Shown here one piece after another: positions 16,620 through 24,294 of a stretch of 64,000 nucleotides of DNA (the stretch's first letter is position 1; the number at the start of each line of letters is the position of its first letter). The notes beneath the pieces are model-generated. The model saw only the letters and a program-made list of their open reading frames with translations, had not been told where the DNA came from and ran no database searches. The DNA comes from Blastococcus sp. CPCC 205250 (lineage in GTDB: Bacteria; Actinomycetota; Actinomycetes; Mycobacteriales; Geodermatophilaceae), in contig NZ_JABGCG010000006.1 of assembly GCF_019799925.1 (NCBI RefSeq), positions 292,543 to 356,542 on the forward strand, given 5' to 3'. Position numbers and translations under genes: made by a program.

Positions 16620-17243
16620 GTGAGCAGCGCCGATCCGGAGGACGGCCGCCCGGCGGCGGGCGCCGGCACCGACCCGGAGACCCGCGACCGCATCCTGCAG
16701 GCCGGCATGCGGTGCACCGCCCAGTACGGGCGGGCCAAGACGACGATGCAGGACGTCGCCCTGGCCGCCGGGGTCTCGCGGGCGACGCTCTACCGCTACT
16801 TCGCCGACCGGGGCGCGCTCTTCACCGGCATCCGCGAGTACGAGCACGAGCGCGACGCCGCGGCGTTCGAGGAGCTCGTGGCCGGCGCCCGGTCGCTGGC
16901 CGACGCCGTCGCCGCCCTCGGCGAGGTCCTGGCCGGCACGTCGGCGCGCTACCGGGTCGGTGCCCACCTGGCCGCCGGCGACGAGAGCCTGGCGACCTAC
17001 ATGGCGCTGCGCTCGGGCCGGGAGCGGGCCCGCGCCGCCGAGCTGATCCGGCCGCACGTCGCGCGGGCGGTCACGGCGGGCGAGCTGCGACCCGGGGTGT
17101 CGGCCGAGGAGGCCGAGGAGTGGATCGCCCTCGCCGTCGTCCAGGCGACCTCGCTGGCCCCGCTGCGCTCGGTCGACGTGGACGACCCGGCGGCGGTCGG
17201 CCGGTGGCTGGCCCGGATGACCTGCGCGGGCCTCTGCGCCTGA
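16620..17243 (+). CDS. TetR-family transcriptional regulator
   Basis: In this 207-residue protein, residues ~20-70 are a TetR DNA-binding domain: RDRILQAGMRCTAQYG, then the HTH core DVALAAGVSRATLYRYFADR. The C-terminal ligand domain is unassigned. The GTG at 16620 places the HTH at the usual distance from the N terminus. No partner gene is obvious: it sits alone, facing the arsenic operon tail to tail, so its target is unknown. Confidence 0.85.
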   Translation: MSSADPEDGRPAAGAGTDPETRDRILQAGMRCTAQYGRAKTTMQDVALAAGVSRATLYRYFADRGALFTGIREYEHERDAAAFEELVAGARSLADAVAALGEVLAGTSARYRVGAHLAAGDESLATYMALRSGRERARAAELIRPHVARAVTAGELRPGVSAEEAEEWIALAVVQATSLAPLRSVDVDDPAAVGRWLARMTCAGLCA

Positions 17244-17248
17244 GCGCG

Positions 17249-17266
17249 GGCGCCCCGCCGGGCGCC
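17249..17266. terminator. Hairpin between TetR gene and arsC
   Basis: GGCGCCC and GGGCGCC form a 7-bp stem with a 4-base loop in the 49-base gap between two convergent genes. Confidence 0.45.
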
Positions 17267-17292
17267 GGTCGACTCCCGCGCCGGGGCGGCGG

Positions 17293-17703
17293 TCAGCCCC
17301 GCGCCGGGACGGCCAGCTCGGCGAGCAGCCCGCGGATGCGGCGCTCGATCTCGTCGCGGATGGGCCGCACCGCCTCGACGCCCTGACCGGCCGGGTCCTC
17401 CAGCGCCCAGTCCAGGTAGCGCTTGCCGGGGAAGATCGGGCAGGCGTCGCCGCAGCCCATGGTGATGACGACGTCGGAGGCCTCGACGGCCTCTGTCGTG
17501 AGCACCTTCGGCTGCTGGCCGGTGATGTCGACGCCGACCTCGGTCATGGCCTGCACGGCGGCGGGGTTGACCCGGTCGGCCGGCAGCGAGCCCGCCGAGC
17601 GGACCTCGACGGCGTCGCCGGCGAGCGAGCGCAGCCAGCCGGCGGCCATCTGGGAGCGGCCGGCGTTGTGCACGCAGACGAACAGCACGCTGGGACGGGT
17701 CAT
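17293..17703 (-). CDS. arsC: Arsenate reductase (low-molecular-weight phosphatase type)
   Basis: The 136-residue protein has the P-loop CVHNAGRSQMAAG, with the nucleophilic Cys near residue 10 and Arg at +6/7. It also has Cys85 in MGCGDACP and a following acidic LDW, as in thioredoxin- or mycothiol-linked arsenate reductases that convert arsenate to arsenite for export. It overlaps the acr3 stop by 4 bases (ATGA) and is the last gene of arsR-acr3-arsC. Confidence 0.92.
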   Translation of the reverse strand: MTRPSVLFVCVHNAGRSQMAAGWLRSLAGDAVEVRSAGSLPADRVNPAAVQAMTEVGVDITGQQPKVLTTEAVEASDVVITMGCGDACPIFPGKRYLDWALEDPAGQGVEAVRPIRDEIERRIRGLLAELAVPARG

Positions 17704-18845
17704 CGGGTGCTCCTGCTCTCGGACGCGCGGACGGCGGAGGGGACGGCGGGGGGGACGGTGGGGTCGCCCGGGAACCAGCGGCGGGCGGCCCAGAGGGACA
17801 CGTAGACGAGCCCGACGAGCACCGGCACCTCGATGAGCGGTCCGACGACGCCGGCGAGGGCCTGGCCGCTGGTCACGCCGAAGGTGCCGATGGCGACGGC
17901 GATGGCGAGCTCGAAGTTGTTGCCGGCGGCGGTGAAGGCCAGCGTCGCCGTCTTCGCGTAGCCCAGGCCCAGCCGCATGCCGAGCAGGAACGAGCCACCG
18001 AACATGAGCGCGAAGTAGGCCAGCAGGGGCAGCGCGATGCGGGCGACGTCCCAGGGCTGCGAGGTGATCGCCTCGCCCTGCAGGGCGAAGAGCATGACGA
18101 TCGTGAACAGCAGGCCGTAGAGGGCGACCGGGCCGATCCTCGGCAGGAACCGGCTCTCGTACCAGTCCCGGCCCCGGGCGCGCTCGCCCAGCGTGCGGGT
18201 CAGGAAGCCGGCCACCAGCGGGATGCCGAGGAAGACCAGGACGCTGACCAGGATCGCCCAGACGCTGAACTCCGCCGACGTCGTCTCCAGGCCGAGCCAG
18301 CCCGGCAGCACCTGCAGGTAGAACCAGCCCAGCGCGGCGAAGGCGACGATCTGGAACACCGAGTTGATGGCGACGAGGACCGCGGCGGCCTCCCGGTCGC
18401 CGCAGGACAGGTCGTTCCAGATCAGCACCATCGCGATGCAGCGGGCCAGGCCCACGATCACCAGGCCCGTCCGGTACTCGGGCAGGTCGGGCAGCAGCAG
18501 CCAGGCCAGGGCGAACATCAGGGCCGGGCCGAGCACCCAGTTGAGCACCAGGCTCGCGGCGAGCAGCTTCCGGTCGCCGGTGACGCGGTCGAGCTCGGAG
18601 TACCGGACCTTGGCCAGCACCGGGTACATCATCAGCAGCAGTCCGACGGCGATCGGCAGGCTCACGTCGCCCACGCGGACGGCGTCCAGGGCGTCGTCCA
18701 GCCCGGGCACGAGGCGGCCCAGCAGCAGGCCGGCGGCCATCGCGGCGACGATCCACACCGGCAGGAACCGGTCGAGGGTGGACAGCCGCTGCAGGACCGG
18801 CGCCGCCACGCTGCCGCGGGCGGTCTCGCCGACCATGTCGCTCAC
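17700..18845 (-). CDS. acr3: ACR3-type arsenite efflux permease
   Basis: The 381-residue integral membrane protein has about ten hydrophobic segments. ARCIAMVLIWNDLSCGD contains the conserved Cys of ACR3 (the arsenite site), and TAAGNNFELAIAVAIGTFG with its conserved Glu is also diagnostic. It exports arsenite, and perhaps antimonite, using the proton gradient. The start is either the GTG overlapping the arsR stop (18845) or the ATG three codons later. Confidence 0.93.
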   Translation of the reverse strand: MSDMVGETARGSVAAPVLQRLSTLDRFLPVWIVAAMAAGLLLGRLVPGLDDALDAVRVGDVSLPIAVGLLLMMYPVLAKVRYSELDRVTGDRKLLAASLVLNWVLGPALMFALAWLLLPDLPEYRTGLVIVGLARCIAMVLIWNDLSCGDREAAAVLVAINSVFQIVAFAALGWFYLQVLPGWLGLETTSAEFSVWAILVSVLVFLGIPLVAGFLTRTLGERARGRDWYESRFLPRIGPVALYGLLFTIVMLFALQGEAITSQPWDVARIALPLLAYFALMFGGSFLLGMRLGLGYAKTATLAFTAAGNNFELAIAVAIGTFGVTSGQALAGVVGPLIEVPVLVGLVYVSLWAARRWFPGDPTVPPAVPSAVRASESRSTR

Positions 18846-19183
18846 GCGCGCACCCCGGCCAGGGCGGGGGAGCTGAAGACGTCGGCCACGGCGGCCAGCG
18901 CCTCGGGGCGGACCCGGTAGTAGGCCCACACCCCGCGCTTGTCGCGGTCGAGCACACCGGCGGTGTGCAGCACCTTGAGGTGGTGGCTCACCGTGGCCTG
19001 GGTCAGGTCGAAGGCCTCGTTGAGGTCGCACACGCACGCCTCACCGGCGGCGGTCGAGGCGATCAGGCTGACCAGCCGGAGGCGGACCGGGTCGGCCAGC
19101 GCCTTGAGCAGCGCGGCCACCTCCTCGGCCCGCCCGGCGGTCATCGCGGTGCCGTCCGCGGGCGTGCAGCAGCTGTCGTCCAT
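18842..19183 (-). CDS. arsR: ArsR-family metalloid-responsive repressor
   Basis: The 113-residue winged-helix repressor contains ALADPVRLRLVSLI, then EACVCDLNEAFDLTQATVSHHLKVL. The CVC pair next to the recognition region is the alpha-3 arsenite site of this family, and the N-terminal DDSCCTP may add ligands. I prefer ATG 19183 because AGGAGG sits 5 bases upstream; ATG 19201 would add six residues without an SD. First gene of the ars operon, it should repress its own promoter through the palindrome at 19214-19231 and release it on arsenite binding. Confidence 0.9.
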   Translation of the reverse strand: MDDSCCTPADGTAMTAGRAEEVAALLKALADPVRLRLVSLIASTAAGEACVCDLNEAFDLTQATVSHHLKVLHTAGVLDRDKRGVWAYYRVRPEALAAVADVFSSPALAGVRA

Positions 19184-19213
19184 GGGGCCCTCCTCAGGCA
19201 TCGACGGCGATCA

Positions 19214-19231
19214 TATCGATGACTGTCGATA
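19214..19231 (-). promoter_or_regulatory. ArsR operator
   Basis: Perfect inverted repeat TATCGA-N6-TCGATA, 31 bp before the arsR start, in the AT-richest patch of the neighbourhood. A -10-like TATGAT (minus strand, 19211-19216) overlaps it. The position and symmetry fit an ArsR-family repressor site. Confidence 0.65.
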
Positions 19232-19266
19232 CCGCCGGTGGCGGGCCGGTTGAGGTGAGGCGTCGG

Positions 19267-20463
19267 TCAGCCGGCGGCGCGGACCTCGAGGCGCACGCCG
19301 TCGGCCAGCCGGTAGGGGTTGGTGGCCACGAGTGCGCCGACGACCCGCCGCAGCCGCGAGATCTCGGCGCGCACGGTCACCACGTGGTCGGCGTCGCCGA
19401 ACAGCAGGGCCGAGAGCTGCCCGGCCGTGAGCCCGGCCCGGCCCGCGTCGGCCAGCAGGCCCAGCAGGTCGGCGTGGCGGGGGGAGAGCGGCGCGCGCCA
19501 CGGCTCGCCGTCGGCCCGGACCTCGAGCACCGGCGGGCCGCAGCGGTCGAGGGTGGCCTCGATCGGCCGGCCCGCGCCCCGCGGGCGCACCAGCCACCCC
19601 TCGCCGACCCGCTCGGGGGTGCACAGCCCCAGGCCGGGCACCGCGAGGGCCCGGCCGGCGCGTGGCACCTCCACCCGGTCGCGGACGGCGACCCCGACGT
19701 GCGAGGCCACCCACCCGTGCTCGTCCACCAGCAGCAGCGGGCCGCGCACCGTGGCGAGCACGGTCTCCGCCGAGCGCCGCAGCCGCTCCAGCCGCATCTC
19801 GTGGTGCCGCCACAGCTGCGCCTCGGCCAGCCGCACCGCGGTCTCCACGAGGGCCGTCAGGGCGGGGTGCAGGGTGAGCGCCGGCCCGCTCACGTCGACC
19901 ACGCCGAGCAGGTCGCCGGTGCGCGGGTCGTGCACCGGGAACGCGGTGCAGTACCAGGGGTGCTGCGCCTGCTCGAAGTGCTCGGCGCTGAACAGCTGCA
20001 CGGGAGCGCCCTCCGCGAGCGCCGTCCCGATGGCGTTGGTGCCCACCGCCGCCTCGGTCCACCGGGCGCCCTCGCTGAACCCGAGGTGGTCGGCCCGCAG
20101 CCGCACGCGCGCGGCGCCCTCGCGCCACAGGACGACGCCGTCGGCATCGGTGACCACGAGCAGGAACCGGGACGCGTCGGCGACGCTGCCCAGCACCTGG
20201 CGGAGCTCGCCGATGACGGCCTCCAGCGGCGACTCCCGCCGGCGGCGCTCCAGCTCGGCGGCCGGCAACGGGTCGCGGACGTTGGCGGCGGAGGGGTCCA
20301 GGCCGATACCGAGCACCCGCTGCCAGGACCGCGCCACCACCGCCCGGGGCCGCATCGGCGGGCGGCCGCCGGCGAGCACCGCGTCGTGCACCCGTCGCAG
20401 CGCCCGCGCGTGGGAGGGGAGGTCGGTGCCGGGTGCGATCGCGCCGAAGTCGCCCACCGGCAT
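19267..20463 (-). CDS. GAF-domain transcriptional regulator (AcoR-like sensor part, no AAA+ domain)
   Basis: The N-terminal half of this 398-residue protein matches the sensory region of AcoR-type activators: VARSWQRVL near residue 45, then a GAF domain (~85-210) with EAAVGTNAIGTALAEG and CTAFPVHDPRTGDLLGVVDVSG. The sigma-54 AAA+ module and Fis-type HTH of true AcoR are absent. Instead the C terminus (~330-395; ARHADLLGLLAD, LTAGQLSALLFGD, VRAEISRLRRVVG) looks like a winged helix. It therefore must work with sigma-70-type promoters. ATG 20463 follows AGGAGGGG closely. It is divergent from the flavin monooxygenase gene, its likely target. Confidence 0.8.
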   Translation of the reverse strand: MPVGDFGAIAPGTDLPSHARALRRVHDAVLAGGRPPMRPRAVVARSWQRVLGIGLDPSAANVRDPLPAAELERRRRESPLEAVIGELRQVLGSVADASRFLLVVTDADGVVLWREGAARVRLRADHLGFSEGARWTEAAVGTNAIGTALAEGAPVQLFSAEHFEQAQHPWYCTAFPVHDPRTGDLLGVVDVSGPALTLHPALTALVETAVRLAEAQLWRHHEMRLERLRRSAETVLATVRGPLLLVDEHGWVASHVGVAVRDRVEVPRAGRALAVPGLGLCTPERVGEGWLVRPRGAGRPIEATLDRCGPPVLEVRADGEPWRAPLSPRHADLLGLLADAGRAGLTAGQLSALLFGDADHVVTVRAEISRLRRVVGALVATNPYRLADGVRLEVRAAG

Positions 20464-20510
20464 CCCCTCCTGCAATCCGGTGCAACGCTCCCGCTCCGGC
20501 GTCCCGGGGC

Positions 20511-20530
20511 GGTGTGCTGCGCGTCACACC
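20511..20530. promoter_or_regulatory. Inverted repeat between GAF regulator and flavin monooxygenase
   Basis: GGTGTG (20511-20516) and CACACC (20525-20530) flank an 8-base spacer, 16 bases before the monooxygenase ATG. It is the only clear dyad in the 83-base divergent gap and is a candidate site for the GAF regulator. Confidence 0.45.
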
Positions 20531-20546
20531 CTAGTGAGGAGACCGC

Positions 20547-22370
20547 ATGACGCAGACCCTGGACGCGCCCCCTGGCACGACCGCGGGGCGCGCCGAGTCC
20601 TGGCTCGCCGGCTTCGGCGACGCCCTCGCCGCGCGCGACGTCGAGCGAGCGGCCGGGATGTTCGCGGCCACGAGCTTCTGGCGCGACCTGATCGCCTTCT
20701 CCTGGAACATCACCACCGTCGAGGGCCGGCCCGGCGTGACCGGGCTGCTGGACGCCACCCTGGACCGCACGGACCCGACCGGCTTCGCCGTCAGCGAGCC
20801 GCCGGACGAGGCCGACGGCGTCACCACCGCCTGGTTCTCGTTCGAGACCGGCGTGGGCCGCGGCAAGGGGCTGGTGCGGCTGGTCGAGGAGGACGGGGAG
20901 CCGCGCGCCTGGACCTTCCTGACGACGATGTACGAGCTCAAGGGCCACGAGGAGCCGCGCGGACCTCGCCGTCCCCTCGGCGCCGAGCACGGCATCCACC
21001 GCGAGCGGGAGACGTGGCTGGAGCGGCGGGAGCGGGAGGCGGCCGAGCTGGGGGTCGCCACGCAGCCGTACGTGCTGGTCGTCGGCGGCGGGCAGGGCGG
21101 GATCGCGCTCGGTGCCCGGCTGCGCCAGCTCGGCGTCCCGAGCATCGTCATCGACAAGCACCCGCGACCGGGCGACCAGTGGCGCGGCCGGTACAAGTCG
21201 CTGTGCCTGCACGACCCCGTCTGGTACGACCACCTGCCCTACGTGCCCTTCCCGGACAACTGGCCGGTGTTCGCGCCCAAGGACAAGATCGGCGACTGGC
21301 TCGAGTCCTACACGCGGGTCATGGAGATCCCGTACTGGTCCAGCACCGTGGCCACCTCGGCGTCGTACTCGCCGGAGGTGGGGGAGTGGACGGTGCAGGT
21401 CGAGCGGGAGGGGGCGCCCCTCACGCTGCGCCCGGCGCACCTGGTGCTGGCCACCGGGATGTCGGGCAAGCCGAACGTGCCGGAGATCCCGGGGCAGGAC
21501 GTCTTCCGCGGCGACCAGCAGCACTCGTCGCAGCACCCGGGCCCCGACGCCTACGCCGGCAAGCGCGTCGTCGTCATCGGGAGCAACAACTCCGCCTTCG
21601 ACATCTGCGGCGCGCTGTGGGAGCACGGCGTCGACGTCACGATGGTGCAGCGCTCCTCGACGCACATCGTGCGCAGCGACAGCCTCATGGAGATCGGCCT
21701 CGGCGCCCTCTACTCGGAGGAGGCGGTGGCCGCCGGCGTGACCACGGAGAAGGCGGACCTGACCTTCGCCTCCCTGCCGTACCGGATCATGCACGAGTTC
21801 CAGATCCCGCTGTACCAGCAGATGCGGGAGCGGGACGCCGACTTCTACGAGCGGCTGGAGAGCGCCGGGTTCCTGCACGACTGGGGCGACGACGGCTCCG
21901 GGCTCTTCATGAAGTACCTGCGCCGCGGCTCCGGCTACTACATCGACGTGGGCGCCGCGGACCTGGTGGCCAACGGCGACGTCCGGCTGGTGCACGGGCA
22001 GGTCGTCCGGCTGACCGAGGACGCCGTCGTCCTGGACGACGGCACCGAACTGCCGGCCGACCTCGTCGTCTACGCCACCGGGTACGGGTCGATGAACGGC
22101 TGGGCGGCCGACCTCATCTCCCAGGAGGTGGCCGATCGGGTCGGCAAGGTGTGGGGGCTGGGCTCGGACACGACCAAGGACCCCGGGCCGTGGGAGGGCG
22201 AGCAACGCAACATGTGGAAGCCCACCCAGCAGGAGGCGCTGTGGTTCCACGGCGGCAACCTGCACCAGTCACGGCACTACTCGCTCTACCTCGCCCTGCA
22301 GCTCAAGGCCCGCTCCGAGGGGATCCCGACCCCCGTGCACGGGCTGCAGGAGGTCCACCACCTGCGCTGA
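20547..22370 (+). CDS. NTF2-like / flavin-containing monooxygenase fusion
   Basis: Residues ~15-150 of this 607-residue protein form an NTF2/SnoaL-like domain (AARDVERAAGMFAATSFWRD). From ~170 a class B flavin monooxygenase follows: FAD motif VVGGGQGGIALG, then DQWRGRYKSLCLHDP, NADP motif VVVIGSNNSAFDICG and the late YATGYGS element. Relatives oxidise ketones, amines or indole-pyruvate type compounds with NADPH and oxygen; the substrate here is unknown. A GAGGAG Shine-Dalgarno precedes the ATG. It is divergent from the GAF regulator, suggesting substrate-induced expression. Confidence 0.87.
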   Translation: MTQTLDAPPGTTAGRAESWLAGFGDALAARDVERAAGMFAATSFWRDLIAFSWNITTVEGRPGVTGLLDATLDRTDPTGFAVSEPPDEADGVTTAWFSFETGVGRGKGLVRLVEEDGEPRAWTFLTTMYELKGHEEPRGPRRPLGAEHGIHRERETWLERREREAAELGVATQPYVLVVGGGQGGIALGARLRQLGVPSIVIDKHPRPGDQWRGRYKSLCLHDPVWYDHLPYVPFPDNWPVFAPKDKIGDWLESYTRVMEIPYWSSTVATSASYSPEVGEWTVQVEREGAPLTLRPAHLVLATGMSGKPNVPEIPGQDVFRGDQQHSSQHPGPDAYAGKRVVVIGSNNSAFDICGALWEHGVDVTMVQRSSTHIVRSDSLMEIGLGALYSEEAVAAGVTTEKADLTFASLPYRIMHEFQIPLYQQMRERDADFYERLESAGFLHDWGDDGSGLFMKYLRRGSGYYIDVGAADLVANGDVRLVHGQVVRLTEDAVVLDDGTELPADLVVYATGYGSMNGWAADLISQEVADRVGKVWGLGSDTTKDPGPWEGEQRNMWKPTQQEALWFHGGNLHQSRHYSLYLALQLKARSEGIPTPVHGLQEVHHLR

Positions 22371-22374
22371 GGAC

Positions 22375-22414
22375 CCGGCGGGGGCGGGGACCCTGACCGC
22401 CCGCCCCCCGCCGG
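22375..22414. terminator. GC-rich hairpin between convergent genes
   Basis: CCGGCGGGGGCGGG (22375-22388) pairs with 22400-22414 with one bulged C. It starts 4 bases after the monooxygenase stop and sits before the end of the facing glycosyltransferase gene. Confidence 0.55.
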
Positions 22415-22431
22415 CCCGCGGGGCACTGCCG

Positions 22432-24294
22432 TCAGCGGGTCAGCGAGCGGAAGAGGTCCACGAGCCGGTCGGCGTGCGCGTCGAACGTGTGCCGCGCCCG
22501 CGCCTCCAGCGCCGCGGCGGCGCCCGCGCGGCCGGCCACCTCCGCCGTCAGCAGGTCGGCCACGTCGTCGGCCGAGCGGTAGAGCAGCCCGGTGCCCTCG
22601 GCGCGCAGCACCCGCTCCACCGACACCAGCGAACCGGGGTTGGCCTGCTGCAGCAGCGGCAGGCCCGCGGCCAGGCAGACCGGGAGACGGGCGGGGGAGT
22701 TCAGGTCGTCCCAGGCGGCCAGCCGCAGGTCGCCGCCGTTGGCGCTGTCGAACCGGTGCAGCCAGCCGGCGTCGTACCGCGACAGCTCCGGCACCCACTG
22801 CTCGGGGCCGATCGGCGGGTGCAGGTGCACGTGCCCCGGCGCGCGGGCGAGCGCCTCGTCCAGCCACCCGGTCCACGAGCCGGTCGCGCCGGGCGCGCGC
22901 ACCTGGCCGTAGAGGTGGGTGTGCACGCCGCGGCGGGCGAGGTCGAGCACCCAGCCGAGGTCCAGGCCGGAGGGCCGTCCGACGACGACGGCGTGCGGCT
23001 CCCCGTCGGCGTCGGAGAGCTTCGGCGACAGCGGGGCGTCGTGCCACTCCCGCAGGGGCAGGTCGCCGTCGAGGACGCCGAGGCGCGCCGGGTCCACGCG
23101 CCCGGCCAGCGCGAGGGCGAACCAGTCGCGCTCCTCCGCCGAGCAGAACAGTGACGCGTCGGCGGAGGTCACCAGGTCGGCCAGCAGCGGCCACTCACCG
23201 CGCACGATGCTCCGTTGCGGCGCCTCCTTGAACGTGAACACCATCGGCAGGTCCGGGAAGGCGGTGCGGACGGCGTGCGCCAGCGGCACCGCCCGCCAGT
23301 TCAGCTGCGCCCACACCACGTCGGGGGCGAGGTCGCGGACCGCCCGTCGCCAGTCCGCGGCCGGGTCGGCGAGCGCTGCGGGGTCCACGGTCCCCACGTC
23401 GGCGACGTGGCCGAAGGGGAGCGGCCCCACCGTGGAGTCGCCGAGGCCGGTCGCCGTCCAGAGCCCGGTGAGCGCGTGCCCGCGCTCGGTCAACGCCAGC
23501 ACCCGCTCCGGGTTGAAGGCCAGCTCCCCGACGACGAGCACCCGCAGCCCGTCGGCCGCCGGCTCGTAGGCGCGGTCCCGGAAGCGCGCGTAGCGGGCTC
23601 CCTCGTCGACGTCCGCGCCGTCGGTCGAGGAGAACCGCAGCGGCTGCGCCACCCGGTAGCGCGCGCGGAAGACGTTCAGCCCGCCGTCGAACGCCGCGCG
23701 GATCGACCGGGAGCGCTGGCCGGGGTGGCGGGTCCACGTGCACGTGACGTGCCCGGTGTCGGCGCTCGCGCCCGCGGCGTCGAGCCGACGCCAGAGCAGC
23801 CGGTCGAGGTCGTCGGTCTCCAGCTCCGCGCGCTCGGTCCAGCGGTCGGCGGTGCGGCGGTGGGCGACCTGGACGAGCTGGTCGTAGGCGGTGCCCGCCG
23901 GCTCGGTCAGCCGCGACCGGGCGCGCACCACCCCCGGCGCGGCGAGGCAGCCGAGCAGCGCCTCGAGGTGGCCCGGCGCCCACACGTCGTCGGCCGGCAG
24001 GTAGGCGACGACGGGCGCGGTCGTCGCGTCCAGCGCCGCGTTGAGGGCGGCGCCCAGCCCGCCGTTGGCCTCCCGCCGCAGCAGCCGGATCCGTGGGTCG
24101 GCGGGGACGGCGGCGGCGACGGGGCCCGGGTCGGGCGAGCCGTCGTCGACGACCACCGCCTCCCAGTCCCCGGCCGTCTGCGCGCGCAGCGACTCCAGCG
24201 CCCGCGGCAGGAACGCCGCGTGCGGGGAGGCCGGGGAGTCGTGCACGGGCACCAGGACGGCGACCCGCGGCGCGCGCGGTCCCGGACCGGTCAC
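22432..24294 (-). CDS. Two-domain glycosyltransferase (GT2 fused to a GT-B-like domain)
   Basis: Residues ~10-240 of this 620-residue protein are a GT2 (GT-A fold) domain: VAVLVPVHDSP, VVVDDGSPDPG and the metal-binding YLPADDVWAPGH. Residues ~290-620 look like a GT-B glycosyltransferase without a familiar signature: LRVLVVGELAFNPERVLAL, PDVVWAQLNW, VFTFKEAPQ, and a C-terminal LPVCLAAGLPLLQQ followed by GTGLLYRSADDVADLL. It probably adds two sugars in a cell-surface glycan pathway. The GTG start overlaps the stop of the next upstream glycosyltransferase by 4 bases. No signal peptide or membrane helix. Confidence 0.8.
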   Translation of the reverse strand: MTGPGPRAPRVAVLVPVHDSPASPHAAFLPRALESLRAQTAGDWEAVVVDDGSPDPGPVAAAVPADPRIRLLRREANGGLGAALNAALDATTAPVVAYLPADDVWAPGHLEALLGCLAAPGVVRARSRLTEPAGTAYDQLVQVAHRRTADRWTERAELETDDLDRLLWRRLDAAGASADTGHVTCTWTRHPGQRSRSIRAAFDGGLNVFRARYRVAQPLRFSSTDGADVDEGARYARFRDRAYEPAADGLRVLVVGELAFNPERVLALTERGHALTGLWTATGLGDSTVGPLPFGHVADVGTVDPAALADPAADWRRAVRDLAPDVVWAQLNWRAVPLAHAVRTAFPDLPMVFTFKEAPQRSIVRGEWPLLADLVTSADASLFCSAEERDWFALALAGRVDPARLGVLDGDLPLREWHDAPLSPKLSDADGEPHAVVVGRPSGLDLGWVLDLARRGVHTHLYGQVRAPGATGSWTGWLDEALARAPGHVHLHPPIGPEQWVPELSRYDAGWLHRFDSANGGDLRLAAWDDLNSPARLPVCLAAGLPLLQQANPGSLVSVERVLRAEGTGLLYRSADDVADLLTAEVAGRAGAAAALEARARHTFDAHADRLVDLFRSLTR

